From: Methanobacteriota archaeon
GTDB taxonomy: Archaea > Thermoplasmatota > Poseidoniia > Poseidoniales > Thalassarchaeaceae
Direction of reading: 5' to 3'
Length of the DNA stretch: 64,000 nt
NCBI GenBank assembly: GCA_002722735.1
Contig: PBMR01000005.1
Coordinates: 1-64,000 of the forward strand
The notes beneath the pieces are model-generated. The model worked only from the letters and a program-made list of their open reading frames with translations. It had not been told where the DNA came from and made no database searches. Made by a program: the position numbers and the translations under genes. This document shows positions 39,127 to 48,122 of this stretch, one piece after another; within the stretch, counting starts at the first letter, position 1, and the number at the start of each line of letters is the position of its first letter.

Positions 39127-41136
39127 TCAGGAGAATACTTCTGGATGCCACGCGGTAATCTTGCCCACGAATGCACTGGTCATCACGGTCAGTGGACTAG
39201 CGAGATAGAGTCTGCCTGGCCCCGAGCGTCCCTGGAAGTTGCGATTGATCGCAGAGATACTGACCTGACCGGGCTCATCACTAATTCCCGGCCCAGCACC
39301 GATGCACGCCCCACAACCGGGGTCGATCAGCATCACGCCAGCGCGCTCAAACAAATCGATCCACCCCATCCGGGCTGAGAGGTCCTTGACTGACTTGGAG
39401 CCAAACTGGATGTAACAGTCAACATCTGAGGGTATTGTCAATCCCGCGTCTAGGGCCGCCTTGGTCACCATGGCATAGTAGGAGAAGTCATCTTCCTTTC
39501 CTGCAGTGCATGAGCCGGCGTAGGCGATGTCGATGACCACTTCACCGATCTCGTCGATGTACGCTCCGTTGGTCGGGTCGGAGGGGATTCCCTTGTCGGG
39601 TTCACCCGGGTGAGCGACCATCGGACGAATCTCTGTTAGGTCGATTGTGTGAACACCCCCACCATAAGCTGCTCCTTCGTCAGGCAGTACGAATTGCGCC
39701 CTGATAGATTCCTCGTCGAGGTCGTTGCGACGTGCCAGCAACCACTCGACAGTTAGGTCGTCTGGCTCGCAGATACCCGTCTTAGCACTGCATTCCGTTG
39801 CCATGTTGCACAGTGTCGCCCGCTCGTCCATTGACAGGCTGGCTAGGCCGGGTCCACCGAACTCCATGCTACAATCCAGCGTCTTGGACCTAGCCGCATA
39901 GATCCAGAGGATATGCAGAATGACGTCCTTGGCCGTGCAACCAGGCCCCAGTTCACCGACCAAATCGAAGCGTATGCTCTCAGGCACACTGACGAAAGCG
40001 AACTGGTTGTGGACTAGGTTGGCATACTCGGTGGAACCGACGCCATAGGCTAGGGCATTGGACGCCCCGCCCATGCAGGTATGAGAGTCAGTGGCTTGAA
40101 TGAAGTCACCAACGTCGATGAACTCCTCACGTGCCACTTGGTGGCAAATTCCAGGGCTGATGCTGTCGATCGCCGAGTAGTCGCGCACGCCGGTACGTTC
40201 TTGGAATTCTCTCTGCATATCCCGCAGAGTCTGGATTTTCTCAACGAAGCGTCCGAAGCGAGGAACCTCGGTCGCGTACAGAAGATGATCCTCGAACACA
40301 GCGAACTTCGACGGGTTAGGCAAGGAGTAGTCCTCGCCATATTCCTGTAGGAGGAAGGTGTGGACTTGCGCGGTCGTGAACTCGTGGGTGTAGCCACCAT
40401 CGACTTGAGCCAGTACCGCATCACCCGGTTTGACGCAACCGCTCCCACCATTGGCTCCCAGCAGCTTGTTGGAAATCAACTTCTCGACCATTGTCATCGC
40501 CCTTCCCCCCGTCTCCACTCGTGGCAGATCGATGTCTCCCTCCTGGAGTCGTTTGGCAAACGGCAGGATCCCTCCGCTCTCAAGGATTAATCGGCTAATC
40601 GAATCGTATTTCGAGGTGAACTCCGACAATCTGATGCTCTCTCCGTCCTGCAGCCTTCGCAGAACAGAATGATCTGCCATCAATTGGCCGAGATTCAGAT
40701 TATTACGCTCGTGTATTGGTGCGAAGGATGACGCTATCACAATGCGTATCCCAGACCACCGCTCGCACTGTGGAGCCGTCTCACGGCTCGAGCCGGTGCC
40801 CTTCCGGTGTCCGGAGACAATGACCTCAAAGCCCCCGTCCAAAAGTGCCCGCGGCTCGAAGACACGCCGCCCTTCGTGAACTAGACCCGCGTAGGCATCC
40901 TCTGCGATGGCAGCCGGATCATGGTCGAAGCATACCCAAGCTGGCGTCATTACGTCGGTGTTGATGTCATCGAGCAAGTCATCTACCGATAGGTCCTCCA
41001 TCTGGAGATCTAAACCGTCATACAGTTGCTTGCGAATCAAGTCGAGATCCTTGGTCAGGAAGAGGACGCGTTTGCCCGGTGACAGAGCCACGCGTTCGGG
41101 GGGCCAACCAACATCCTCCATAGTACACTTCCCCAT
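39127..41136 (-). CDS. Aconitase/isopropylmalate dehydratase family enzyme with N-terminal swivel domain
   Basis: 669 aa. The swivel domain comes first: 'GTGSSRE' at residues 113-119 and 'IASSFAPIHERNNLNLG' match the LeuD/AcnB-type swivel. The catalytic [4Fe-4S] domains follow: 'GICHQV', 'TDSHTCMGGASNALAYGVG' (about 350), a cluster Cys in 'GSCTAG' (about 542) and the CxxC pair in 'PGCGACIGAG' (about 606-609). AcnA has the swivel at the end, and AcnB has a HEAT domain before it; here there is no HEAT domain. 'GICHQV' favours aconitase, and isocitrate dehydrogenase is nearby, but homoaconitase or isopropylmalate dehydratase activity cannot be ruled out. A TATA-like box (41156-41164) supports ATG 41136. 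Confidence 0.85.
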   Translation of the reverse strand: MGKCTMEDVGWPPERVALSPGKRVLFLTKDLDLIRKQLYDGLDLQMEDLSVDDLLDDINTDVMTPAWVCFDHDPAAIAEDAYAGLVHEGRRVFEPRALLDGGFEVIVSGHRKGTGSSRETAPQCERWSGIRIVIASSFAPIHERNNLNLGQLMADHSVLRRLQDGESIRLSEFTSKYDSISRLILESGGILPFAKRLQEGDIDLPRVETGGRAMTMVEKLISNKLLGANGGSGCVKPGDAVLAQVDGGYTHEFTTAQVHTFLLQEYGEDYSLPNPSKFAVFEDHLLYATEVPRFGRFVEKIQTLRDMQREFQERTGVRDYSAIDSISPGICHQVAREEFIDVGDFIQATDSHTCMGGASNALAYGVGSTEYANLVHNQFAFVSVPESIRFDLVGELGPGCTAKDVILHILWIYAARSKTLDCSMEFGGPGLASLSMDERATLCNMATECSAKTGICEPDDLTVEWLLARRNDLDEESIRAQFVLPDEGAAYGGGVHTIDLTEIRPMVAHPGEPDKGIPSDPTNGAYIDEIGEVVIDIAYAGSCTAGKEDDFSYYAMVTKAALDAGLTIPSDVDCYIQFGSKSVKDLSARMGWIDLFERAGVMLIDPGCGACIGAGPGISDEPGQVSISAINRNFQGRSGPGRLYLASPLTVMTSAFVGKITAWHPEVFS

Positions 41137-41155
41137 TCTGTGCTACGGTCGCACC

Positions 41156-41164
41156 GTATATCAC
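41156..41164 (-). promoter_or_regulatory. TATA-like box for aconitase-family gene
   Basis: Minus-strand GTGATATAC is centred about 23 nt before ATG 41136, so the transcript would be leaderless or nearly so. Confidence 0.45.
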
Positions 41165-41228
41165 GATTCTCGCATTGGCTTGATGCACAATAGCCGAATT
41201 ATTGGGAGAAATTCCTCTGACCTATTAG

Positions 41229-41284
41229 ACTTAAATAGGTAGTCATTTGGGAATTCAATGCCTTTCATGCGAAAGGGGGGGAGG
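41229..41284 (+). promoter_or_regulatory. TFB promoter (TATA) and strong Shine-Dalgarno
   Basis: ACTTAAATAGG (41229-41239) is a TATA-like box. Transcription would begin near 41258, giving a leader of about 30 nt with a purine run (GGGGGGGAGG, 41275-41284) that ends 4 nt before ATG 41289. Unlike several genes in this window, this one is predicted to be leadered. Confidence 0.55.
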
Positions 41285-41288
41285 ATGT

Positions 41289-42212
41289 ATGTCATATCTC
41301 GTTGAAGACACAGTGAAGTGCGATGAGTGCGGAAGCCGAAATCTGAGCAAGGATGAATCAAGGGGTGAGGTCGTTTGCGACGATTGCGGCCTAGTTCTCG
41401 AGGAGAAAGTAATCGACCAAGGAGCAGAGTGGCGGGTCTTCAGCCCAGAGCAGGGCGATCAGCGTGCACGTACAGGTGCTCCCATGACAGTGATGCTCCA
41501 TGACAAGGGACTATCCACTGATATTGATTGGCAGAACAAGGACTACTCCGGGAAATCGATTTCCAGCCGGTACCGCAGCCAGTTCTACAGGATGAGGAAG
41601 TGGCAGAAGCGCTCCCGAGTCAGCAACGCAACGGAACGCAACAAGGCAATGGCGCTCGCCGAGCTGGACAGGATGGCCAGCCGTCTCGAGCTGCCCAAGA
41701 CGATCAGAGAGACCGCTGCAGTGACCTACGGCAAAGCCGTGGACGCTAGGTTGATTCGCGGCCGCTCCATCGAGGGCGTGGCTGCTGCCAGCCTATACGC
41801 CGCGTGCAGAATCTGCGAGAACCCGAGGACTCTCGACGAGATTGGCGAGGCGAGCAGGACTGGCCGCAAGGAAATCGGTCGCACCTATCGCTTCATGGTC
41901 CGCGAGTTGAGGATGAAGATACCACCAACCAAGCCCGAGGACTACATCCCCCGCTTCTGCTCCGGCCTCGACCTCGACGCGGAGGTCCAAGCCAAGGCAT
42001 ACGAGCTGATAGCCGCCGCTCAGGAGAAGGAACTCACCAGTGGGCGTGGTCCGACTGGTATCGCCGCCTCAATCATCTACATCGCGAGCGTTCTCTGCGG
42101 CAAGCGCAGAACCCAGCGAGAGGTCGCTGAAGTTGCTGGTGTGACCGAAGTCACCATCAGGAACCGGTACAAGGAACTGATTCAGAACCTGAACATCGAA
42201 CTCGAGATTTGA
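41289..42212 (+). CDS. tfb: Transcription initiation factor B
   Basis: 307 aa. The N-terminal zinc ribbon 'CDECGSRNL' with '[10 protein letters not shown]' is followed by the B-finger/linker ('[23 protein letters not shown]') and two cyclin-like repeats (first ending near 'AASLYAACR', second '[11 protein letters not shown]'). The C-terminal helix-turn-helix '[23 protein letters not shown]' would contact the BRE. ATG 41289 is chosen for the Shine-Dalgarno in front of it and because the zinc ribbon begins nine residues later. Archaea often carry several TFBs; whether this is the housekeeping copy cannot be told. Confidence 0.97.
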   Translation: MSYLVEDTVKCDECGSRNLSKDESRGEVVCDDCGLVLEEKVIDQGAEWRVFSPEQGDQRARTGAPMTVMLHDKGLSTDIDWQNKDYSGKSISSRYRSQFYRMRKWQKRSRVSNATERNKAMALAELDRMASRLELPKTIRETAAVTYGKAVDARLIRGRSIEGVAAASLYAACRICENPRTLDEIGEASRTGRKEIGRTYRFMVRELRMKIPPTKPEDYIPRFCSGLDLDAEVQAKAYELIAAAQEKELTSGRGPTGIAASIIYIASVLCGKRRTQREVAEVAGVTEVTIRNRYKELIQNLNIELEI

Positions 42213-42220
42213 GATTCGAA

Positions 42221-45200
42221 TCAGGAGCACCCAGTAGTTGCACCGCACTCGTTGCATTTCAGGCAGGTTCCGTTTCGAACCATTTGGCTGCCACCGCAGT
42301 CATCGCAGATGTCACCGGTGAAACCACGCTCTTTGGCGGCTAGGCGTGCTCGCGTCTCTAGACTTCCCAGAGGGGTGACGGAAGCTTCTAGAGTCATCTG
42401 AACATCCCTCTTCTCGCCTTGGCTTCGGACCAGACCGATATCGGAAATCTCAGGCTTGCTGATGGAGAACTGGTCGAGGTCCTCCACTGCTACATGAGCT
42501 AGGTCGTCCCTGCCTGCGTATTCTATGGCCAGCTCTCGGAATACCCAGTCAACAATGCTCGAGGACATCTTGACCCGGCCGCTACCGCCTTCGATCATCC
42601 CGCTCGGCTCGAACTTGGAGAATATGAACGACTTCACGAAGGCATCTATTGGCACCCCGTGTTGCAGTCCTATGGATACGGCTATGGCGAACTGGGACAG
42701 CATGGCCCTCCAAGCTGCCCCTTCCTTCGATGTTAGGAGAAATATCTCCCCGACCTTGCCATCCGGGTACTCCCCGGTAATCAGACGAACGCTGTGCCCA
42801 CCGACTTTGGCCTTGATGTTCTCTGACTTCTTCCTATTCGGGAGGGGACGCCTGATTGCGATGTAATCCTTGACGAAGGCCTCGGCCACCGGTTTGGCCA
42901 TCGGTTCGGGGAGGGGCAATGCCTCGACGGTCTCTTCGATCATTCTTCCTACAACCGCCCCTTCGTCTTCTTCCGTGAGTTCTGGGGTATCCACGAGTTG
43001 GTTCATCAGAGGCTGAGACAGCTTGCTTCCATCCCGGTAAACCGCGCAGGCCTTGTTCATCGTCGTGTGACTCAGGTTGTAGGCATCCCTGACGTCCTCA
43101 ACAGTTGAGTTGGATGGCATGTTGATGGTCTTGGATATCGCTCCCGAGATGAACGGTTGCGCTGCAGCCATCATCTTCACGTGAGCCGGCCAAGCAATCG
43201 ATCTCTTCCCATACTTGCCGCAGGGTGTGGCGCAGTCAAAGACTGCCAGATGCTCATCCTTCAGTCCGGGCGCACCCTCAATAGTGTTGTAACCGAAGAT
43301 GTGGACGTTGGCCGCATCAATCTCTTCGGAAGTGAAACCGAGGGAGCCCAAGGTGTCGAAGAACGGATCCTCAAACTGTGATTCCGACATTCCGAGGGAT
43401 TCAGTGCAGAGTTCCTTTCCGATAATCGAGGGAGAGAAAGCGGAGCGGAGATCGAACACGTCACTCAACTTGCTGTCTATTGTCTTCAGGCTCTTTGAGG
43501 TGAAACCGACATCCTTCAGGCGCTCTACGGAGAGAGTTGGACAGCCACTCAGGTGACCGGATCCCATGATGTATTCCTCAATCGCATTGGTCTGGCTATC
43601 TGAGTAACCGAGCCGACGCAGTGCATTCGGCACGCCCTTGTTGATGATTCTCAGAGAACCGCCACCGGCTAGGGTCTTGAACTGGACCAACGAGTACTGG
43701 GGCTCCACCCCCGTGGTGTCCGCACCCATCACTAGGCCGATGGTTCCCGTTGGAGCGATGACCGTGGTCTGCGCGTTGCGGTAGCCGTGCTCCTCCCCCT
43801 GCCTAACCGCACGGTCCCAGGAGCCGCGGGCTGCATCGAGTAGATCCTGGGGGCACTTCTTGGCATTGATTCCCATGGGGGGAACGGTTAGCCCCTCGTA
43901 TTCCTCTACCGAGGATTCGTAGGCCGCGCGCCGGTGGTTGCGCATCACCCTCAGCATGTCCTGGGCATTCCTCTCGTAGTCGGGGAACGCTCCCAGGACG
44001 GAAGCCATCTCTGCACTGGTGGCATAGCTTTCTCCACACATGATGGAGGTGATGGCTCCGCATATGGCGTAGGCCCTCTCGTCATCATAGGGGATTCCCA
44101 TGTGCATCAGCAGCGAGCCTATGTTGCAATATCCGAGCCCGAGGGTCCTGTACTCGTATGACTTCCGAGTGATTGACTCAGAAGGGAACTGTGCCATGAG
44201 TACGCTGATCTCCAGTGTTGTGGTCCACAGGCGAACGCTATGACGGAAATCCTCGATTCGGAAGGTGTGTGCATCGAGATCGTAGTAGTGGAGGAGATTG
44301 ATGCTCGCAAGATTGCACGCGGTATCATCGAGGAACATATATTCCGAACATGGATTAGAACCGTTGATTCGGCCCGCGGTCGGGCATGTGTGCCACTCGT
44401 TGATCGTGGTGTCGAACTGAACCCCGGGATCGGCACACGCCCAAGCTGTGTAGGCAATCTTGTCCCAGAGCGCATTTGCATCGAGGGTTCTGCAAGGCAC
44501 GGGCCCCCTATTCTCTGCCCCTGCTGCCTCCTTCTCGGTTCGCCAGAACAGATCCCACTCCCCGTTTGCTTTGACAGCGTCCATGAAGGTGTTGGGAACG
44601 CGTACGGAGTTGTTGCTGTTCTGACCCGAGACCGTCATGTAGGCCTCTCCTTGCCAATCGGTGTCGAGCACTTCGAATTCGACGCCCTTCCACCCCTGCT
44701 TTGCGAGGTCGACAATCCTCTGGATATGCGCTTGGGGAACGCTGTCTTTAATTGCCCCCACCATCGCTCTGCGAAGCCCTAGATTGGTTCGTTGGTCAAA
44801 CCTCCCCCCATCGTCGCCGTGCCCCCAAATCGCATCCATTAGAGAGTTAGCATGCTTCTGCAGAATCGTACTCCCAATCACCAACGCAGATACCTTCTCC
44901 TCCTCGCTCGGCTTCCAGTCGATGTACTCCTCGATGTCGGGATGGTCCAAATCCAGTGTGACCATCTTCGCAGCGCGCCTCGTAGTCCCACCAGATTTGA
45001 TTGCTCCGGCTGCCCGATCCCCTATTTTGAGGAAGGACAGCAGACCGCTTGATGACCCACCACCCGAAAGGGGCTCCCCAGCGCCCCTGATATTGGAGAA
45101 GTTCGAACCTGTGCCCGACCCGTACTTGAATAGCAGAGCCTCACGGCTCCACAGTCCCATTATGGAGTCCGAACCACCAACGAGTGAGTCCGAAACCGAC

Positions 45201-45874
45201 TGGATGAAGCAGGCATGGGGCTGGGGGCGCTCGTAAGCATTGGCCGAGTAGCCCAACTCCTCGGTAACGGGGTCGACGTAGCTGTGACCTTGGGCCGGCC
45301 CCTCTATGCCATAGGCCCAGTGGAGGCCTGTGTTGAACCACTGGGGGCTGTTGGGTGCTGAGCGCTGGCTCGCAATCAGGTAGCACATCTCATCGAAGTA
45401 GGCGCGAGCATCGGCCTCGCTTGCGAAGTAGCCGTACTTCCAGCCCCAGTAGGTCCAGGTTCCTGCAAGTCGACGGAAGAGTTGTCTTCCATCTGCCTCA
45501 CCACCCATTCTTTGTTCGGCATCAACTGTCTGAAGCCTCTCGTGGTCTGCCTCACTTCGCTGTAGCCAGACGGGCACCCCTTCTTCAGGCACCTTCCGAA
45601 GTACCTTCGGAACGCCCGCCTTGCGTAGATACTTCTGGGCGCATACCTTTCCTGGTATTCCTGAGAATCCGGAAGGTAGTTTCACGCCCTCGATCGAGTC
45701 AGCCATTGACCCGTCCGGATTACGGATCTCGACATCCATCTCAATCCACTCGAATGAATCGAACGGATCCTCACCGACCGATGTAAAGCGCCGCTCAATG
45801 ACAAGCCCGCTCTCTGCTTCGGTGACGCTGTCGGAAGCACTCACCTTTGTCTGCATCTTACTCTCTCCCGCCAC
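42221..45874 (-). CDS. nrdJ: Adenosylcobalamin-dependent (class II) ribonucleotide reductase
   Basis: 1217 aa. Oxygen-independent reduction of ribonucleotides using adenosylcobalamin. Landmarks: 'NSPQWFNTGLHWAYG', redox Cys in 'PHACFIQSVSDSL', the radical-site segment 'NPCSEYMFLDDTACNLASINL' with active-site and partner Cys, 'PTGTIGLVMGADTTGVEP' and the C-terminal zinc-ribbon tail 'CDDCGG' with 'CLKCNECG', which passes reducing equivalents. The inter-domain region near residues 900-1050 includes the segment around 'GHSVRLITGEYPDGKVGEIF'. No intein boundaries seen. A PduO-type adenosyltransferase at 58343-58951 could make the cofactor. ATG 45856 is an alternative start. Confidence 0.95.
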   Translation of the reverse strand: MAGESKMQTKVSASDSVTEAESGLVIERRFTSVGEDPFDSFEWIEMDVEIRNPDGSMADSIEGVKLPSGFSGIPGKVCAQKYLRKAGVPKVLRKVPEEGVPVWLQRSEADHERLQTVDAEQRMGGEADGRQLFRRLAGTWTYWGWKYGYFASEADARAYFDEMCYLIASQRSAPNSPQWFNTGLHWAYGIEGPAQGHSYVDPVTEELGYSANAYERPQPHACFIQSVSDSLVGGSDSIMGLWSREALLFKYGSGTGSNFSNIRGAGEPLSGGGSSSGLLSFLKIGDRAAGAIKSGGTTRRAAKMVTLDLDHPDIEEYIDWKPSEEEKVSALVIGSTILQKHANSLMDAIWGHGDDGGRFDQRTNLGLRRAMVGAIKDSVPQAHIQRIVDLAKQGWKGVEFEVLDTDWQGEAYMTVSGQNSNNSVRVPNTFMDAVKANGEWDLFWRTEKEAAGAENRGPVPCRTLDANALWDKIAYTAWACADPGVQFDTTINEWHTCPTAGRINGSNPCSEYMFLDDTACNLASINLLHYYDLDAHTFRIEDFRHSVRLWTTTLEISVLMAQFPSESITRKSYEYRTLGLGYCNIGSLLMHMGIPYDDERAYAICGAITSIMCGESYATSAEMASVLGAFPDYERNAQDMLRVMRNHRRAAYESSVEEYEGLTVPPMGINAKKCPQDLLDAARGSWDRAVRQGEEHGYRNAQTTVIAPTGTIGLVMGADTTGVEPQYSLVQFKTLAGGGSLRIINKGVPNALRRLGYSDSQTNAIEEYIMGSGHLSGCPTLSVERLKDVGFTSKSLKTIDSKLSDVFDLRSAFSPSIIGKELCTESLGMSESQFEDPFFDTLGSLGFTSEEIDAANVHIFGYNTIEGAPGLKDEHLAVFDCATPCGKYGKRSIAWPAHVKMMAAAQPFISGAISKTINMPSNSTVEDVRDAYNLSHTTMNKACAVYRDGSKLSQPLMNQLVDTPELTEEDEGAVVGRMIEETVEALPLPEPMAKPVAEAFVKDYIAIRRPLPNRKKSENIKAKVGGHSVRLITGEYPDGKVGEIFLLTSKEGAAWRAMLSQFAIAVSIGLQHGVPIDAFVKSFIFSKFEPSGMIEGGSGRVKMSSSIVDWVFRELAIEYAGRDDLAHVAVEDLDQFSISKPEISDIGLVRSQGEKRDVQMTLEASVTPLGSLETRARLAAKERGFTGDICDDCGGSQMVRNGTCLKCNECGATTGCS

Positions 45875-46016
45875 TCGGGGTCAGGATTGGCCCCGCCTCG
45901 TGCAAGGGATTCGCCTTTCCGAATGGGGGGTGTTTAATGATTGAGGATGAAGGGTCGTGGGCAGAGTTGAAAATTACAAAATTGGGAACCAATCCATTTG
46001 TCCAAAAGCAGCCATT

Positions 46017-46406
46017 TCATTCGCGTATGTCAAGGGACCAATTCAGAGTCGCTCCCGAACCGGTGATCATCGCGCCGACGGAGCAGAGCTTCTCATGGCT
46101 CTGCTCGATTATTCGAGTGACTAGCTTATTGGGAACATCTCCTTCAATGACGTATTTCATTCGTATGGCAGTGAAGACGCGGGGTTTCTCCTCCGCCCTA
46201 TCCGCATCCACCTCGACCCACGCAGAGCGCACGTTGCTAATCCGCTCCTTCAGGCCGGCGATAACGTCGATGAACGAGCAAGCAGCGTGGGATATTAGCA
46301 CCATTTGCATCGGTCCGGCATGCTCGTCGCTGTGTATCCCAAAGCTCTTGCCACCGATTTCGCCCTCCATCTCTTCTCCCCCGATCCAACGCACCACGCC
46401 GTCCAT
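46017..46406 (-). CDS. OsmC/Ohr family protein
   Basis: 129 aa. The OsmC fold is indicated by '[16 protein letters not shown]' (peroxidatic-type Cys at the start of the central helix), a beta-rich N-terminus and the second Cys in '[11 protein letters not shown]'. Family members reduce organic hydroperoxides with a Cys pair, though some have other roles. It lies 142 nt upstream of nrdJ on the same strand and is divergent from isocitrate dehydrogenase. Confidence 0.88.
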   Translation of the reverse strand: MDGVVRWIGGEEMEGEIGGKSFGIHSDEHAGPMQMVLISHAACSFIDVIAGLKERISNVRSAWVEVDADRAEEKPRVFTAIRMKYVIEGDVPNKLVTRIIEQSHEKLCSVGAMITGSGATLNWSLDIRE

Positions 46407-46480
46407 ATTGCCTCACAATGGTCGCAGAACATGAGGGTGTTGGCTTCTTGAGTGAGGCATTGGTCCGCGACCTGACCAAG

Positions 46481-47713
46481 ATGTCCCGGAATGCCCCCAT
46501 AACCAAGTCTGAGGACCACCTCAGCGTGCCCGACCATCCCATCATTCACTACATCGAGGGTGATGGTATCGGCATCGACATCACACCAGTGATGATGGCT
46601 GTGGTCGACGCCGCGGTCGAGCGGGCGTACGACGCTGAGCGAGCCATCACCTGGATCGAGGTACTCGCCGGAGAGAAGGCATTCGATGCGACAGGCGAAT
46701 GGCTTCCCGATGAAACCAAGCTAGCGATGCGGGAGGGCTTGGTTTCAATCAAGGGACCGCTAACTACCCCAGTCGGAGGTGGTATACGCAGTCTCAACGT
46801 CGCACTTCGCCAGCAACTGGATCTCTATGCTTGCCTCCGCCCCCTGCGCTGGTTCAAGGGAACCCCCAGCCCCGTCAAGGACCCAGGAGCTGTCAACATG
46901 ACCATCTTCCGCGAGAATAGCGAGGACGTCTATGCGGGCATTGAGTGGGAGGCAGGAAGTGATGAGGTGCAAAAGGTAGTTGAGTTCCTCCAAGAGGAAA
47001 TGGGCGTGGTTGAAATCCGCTTTCCCGACACAGTCGGCATCGGAATCAAACCAATCAGTGAGGAGGGAACGGCTCGAATCGTTCGCGCCGCCATCCAGTA
47101 CGCAATTGATCGCGACAAGGATAGCGTGACGCTGGTCCACAAGGGCAATATCATGAAGTTCACTGAAGGTGGATTTCGCGATTGGGGATACCAATTAGCC
47201 AAAGATGAATTCGGTGCTACCGAGGTGGATGGCGGGCCATGGTGCACGTTGACAAACCCGAGGACGGGCAAGGAGGTCCTGATCAAGGATGTCATCGCCG
47301 ACGCGATGCTCCAGCAACTCCTAACCCGTCCGCGCGAGTACAGTGTGCTGGCCACGACGAACCTCAACGGTGACTACATCTCGGATGCTCTGGCCGCCCA
47401 GGTCGGTGGCATTGGCTTAGCGCCCGGTGCCAACATCAACTACGACACCGGGATCGCCATCTTCGAAGCCACACACGGCACCGCTCCCAAGTATGCCGGA
47501 CAGGACAAGGTCAACCCAGGCTCTTTGATTCTGTCAGCTGTGATGATGCTCCGCTACATGGGCTGGGGAGAGGCTGCCAGACTCATAGTGTCGGGAATGG
47601 AGGGTGCGATTAGTGCTGGCACGGTGACTTATGACCTAGAGCGCCTGATGGATGGTGCTACACTGCTCAAGTGCAGTGAGTTCGGCAAGGCCGTGATAGC
47701 CCATATGGGCTAA
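46481..47713 (+). CDS. icd: Isocitrate dehydrogenase (NADP-type)
   Basis: 410 aa from ATG 46481. Conserved elements: '[16 protein letters not shown]', '[26 protein letters not shown]' with the substrate-binding Ser and Arg residues, '[14 protein letters not shown]', '[13 protein letters not shown]', '[19 protein letters not shown]' and the NADP-specificity region '[13 protein letters not shown]'. It oxidises isocitrate to 2-oxoglutarate in the TCA cycle. An in-frame ATG at 46418 would leave only 11 bp to the divergent OsmC start; the shorter start fits archaeal family N-termini better. Confidence 0.94.
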   Translation: MSRNAPITKSEDHLSVPDHPIIHYIEGDGIGIDITPVMMAVVDAAVERAYDAERAITWIEVLAGEKAFDATGEWLPDETKLAMREGLVSIKGPLTTPVGGGIRSLNVALRQQLDLYACLRPLRWFKGTPSPVKDPGAVNMTIFRENSEDVYAGIEWEAGSDEVQKVVEFLQEEMGVVEIRFPDTVGIGIKPISEEGTARIVRAAIQYAIDRDKDSVTLVHKGNIMKFTEGGFRDWGYQLAKDEFGATEVDGGPWCTLTNPRTGKEVLIKDVIADAMLQQLLTRPREYSVLATTNLNGDYISDALAAQVGGIGLAPGANINYDTGIAIFEATHGTAPKYAGQDKVNPGSLILSAVMMLRYMGWGEAARLIVSGMEGAISAGTVTYDLERLMDGATLLKCSEFGKAVIAHMG

Positions 47714-47720
47714 AGTCTGG

Positions 47721-47972
47721 CTATCCGATTCGGATGACCCTGTCACTCGGGCGCACTCTCTCCGGGACTTTGATTCCCACATCATCCCCTGCACCCGCAT
47801 GTCCAACGGATTCCAGCTCAATCTGTATGGACTCCACCACGATCTCGAAGTCAGTAGTCGCTCCGACAATCTTGATTCTATCGCCTACGGAGAGGTCTCC
47901 ATCGAGCTCTAAGGCGGCGACACCGACCTTCCGGAAATAACGATCGACACGGCCGATTTCTTGCTCTGACGT
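47721..47972 (-). CDS. Small EF-Tu domain 2-like beta-barrel protein without a standard start codon
   Basis: 83 codons, easily missed. The translation runs 'EIGRVDRYFRKVGVAALEL', 'GDLSVGDRIKIVGATTDF', 'VVESIQIELESVGHAGAGD', 'DVGIKVPERVRPSDRVIRIG'. This is the pattern of small archaeal/bacterial proteins built from the second (beta-barrel) domain of translation GTPases. No ATG, GTG or TTG exists in frame between the upstream stop and the domain. The best signal is GAGGTGAG (47976-47983, minus strand), a Shine-Dalgarno ending 3 nt before ACG 47972; CTG 47993 is the other near-cognate option. Either translation starts at ACG, or an ATG was lost by mutation or sequencing error. It ends 7 nt from the convergent icd stop. 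Confidence 0.75.
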   Translation of the reverse strand, partial: TSEQEIGRVDRYFRKVGVAALELDGDLSVGDRIKIVGATTDFEIVVESIQIELESVGHAGAGDDVGIKVPERVRPSDRVIRIG

Positions 47973-48007
47973 CTTCTCACCTCGATAGTCCAGAGTGGCA
48001 GGAGACC

Positions 48008-48029
48008 ATCAAATTACTCTTGATTTGAT
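48008..48029. promoter_or_regulatory. Inverted repeat in divergent EF-Tu-D2/thiolase spacer
   Basis: ATCAAAT (48008-48014) and ATTTGAT (48023-48029) are perfect 7-bp arms with an 8-nt spacer, in an AT-rich stretch. It lies 35-57 nt before the predicted start of the minus-strand small gene and about 65 nt upstream of the thiolase TATA box. A regulator site for either gene is possible. Confidence 0.35.
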
Positions 48030-48092
48030 TAGATGTGCAATTTCACACTCAATGTGTGTGTTGTTACGTGTTGTATCCCGAGATACTCGATG

Positions 48093-48102
48093 TTTTAATT
48101 AA
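48093..48102 (+). promoter_or_regulatory. TATA box of fatty-acid oxidation cluster
   Basis: TTTTAATTAA is centred 26 nt before GTG 48123, pointing to a leaderless transcript that begins at the thiolase start codon and heads the eight-gene cluster. Confidence 0.6.
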
Positions 48103-48122
48103 GTCACAATTTTCGGACTGTT

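Noticed and set aside
42221-45874. Intein in the ribonucleotide reductase
   Set aside because: Although 1217 aa long, the conserved blocks run on without a Cys/Ser splice start, homing-endonuclease motif or HN-Cys/Ser end.
45875-46016. Cobalamin riboswitch before nrdJ
   Set aside because: The 142-nt spacer shows no B12-box-like conserved stretch or multi-stem structure that I can recognise.
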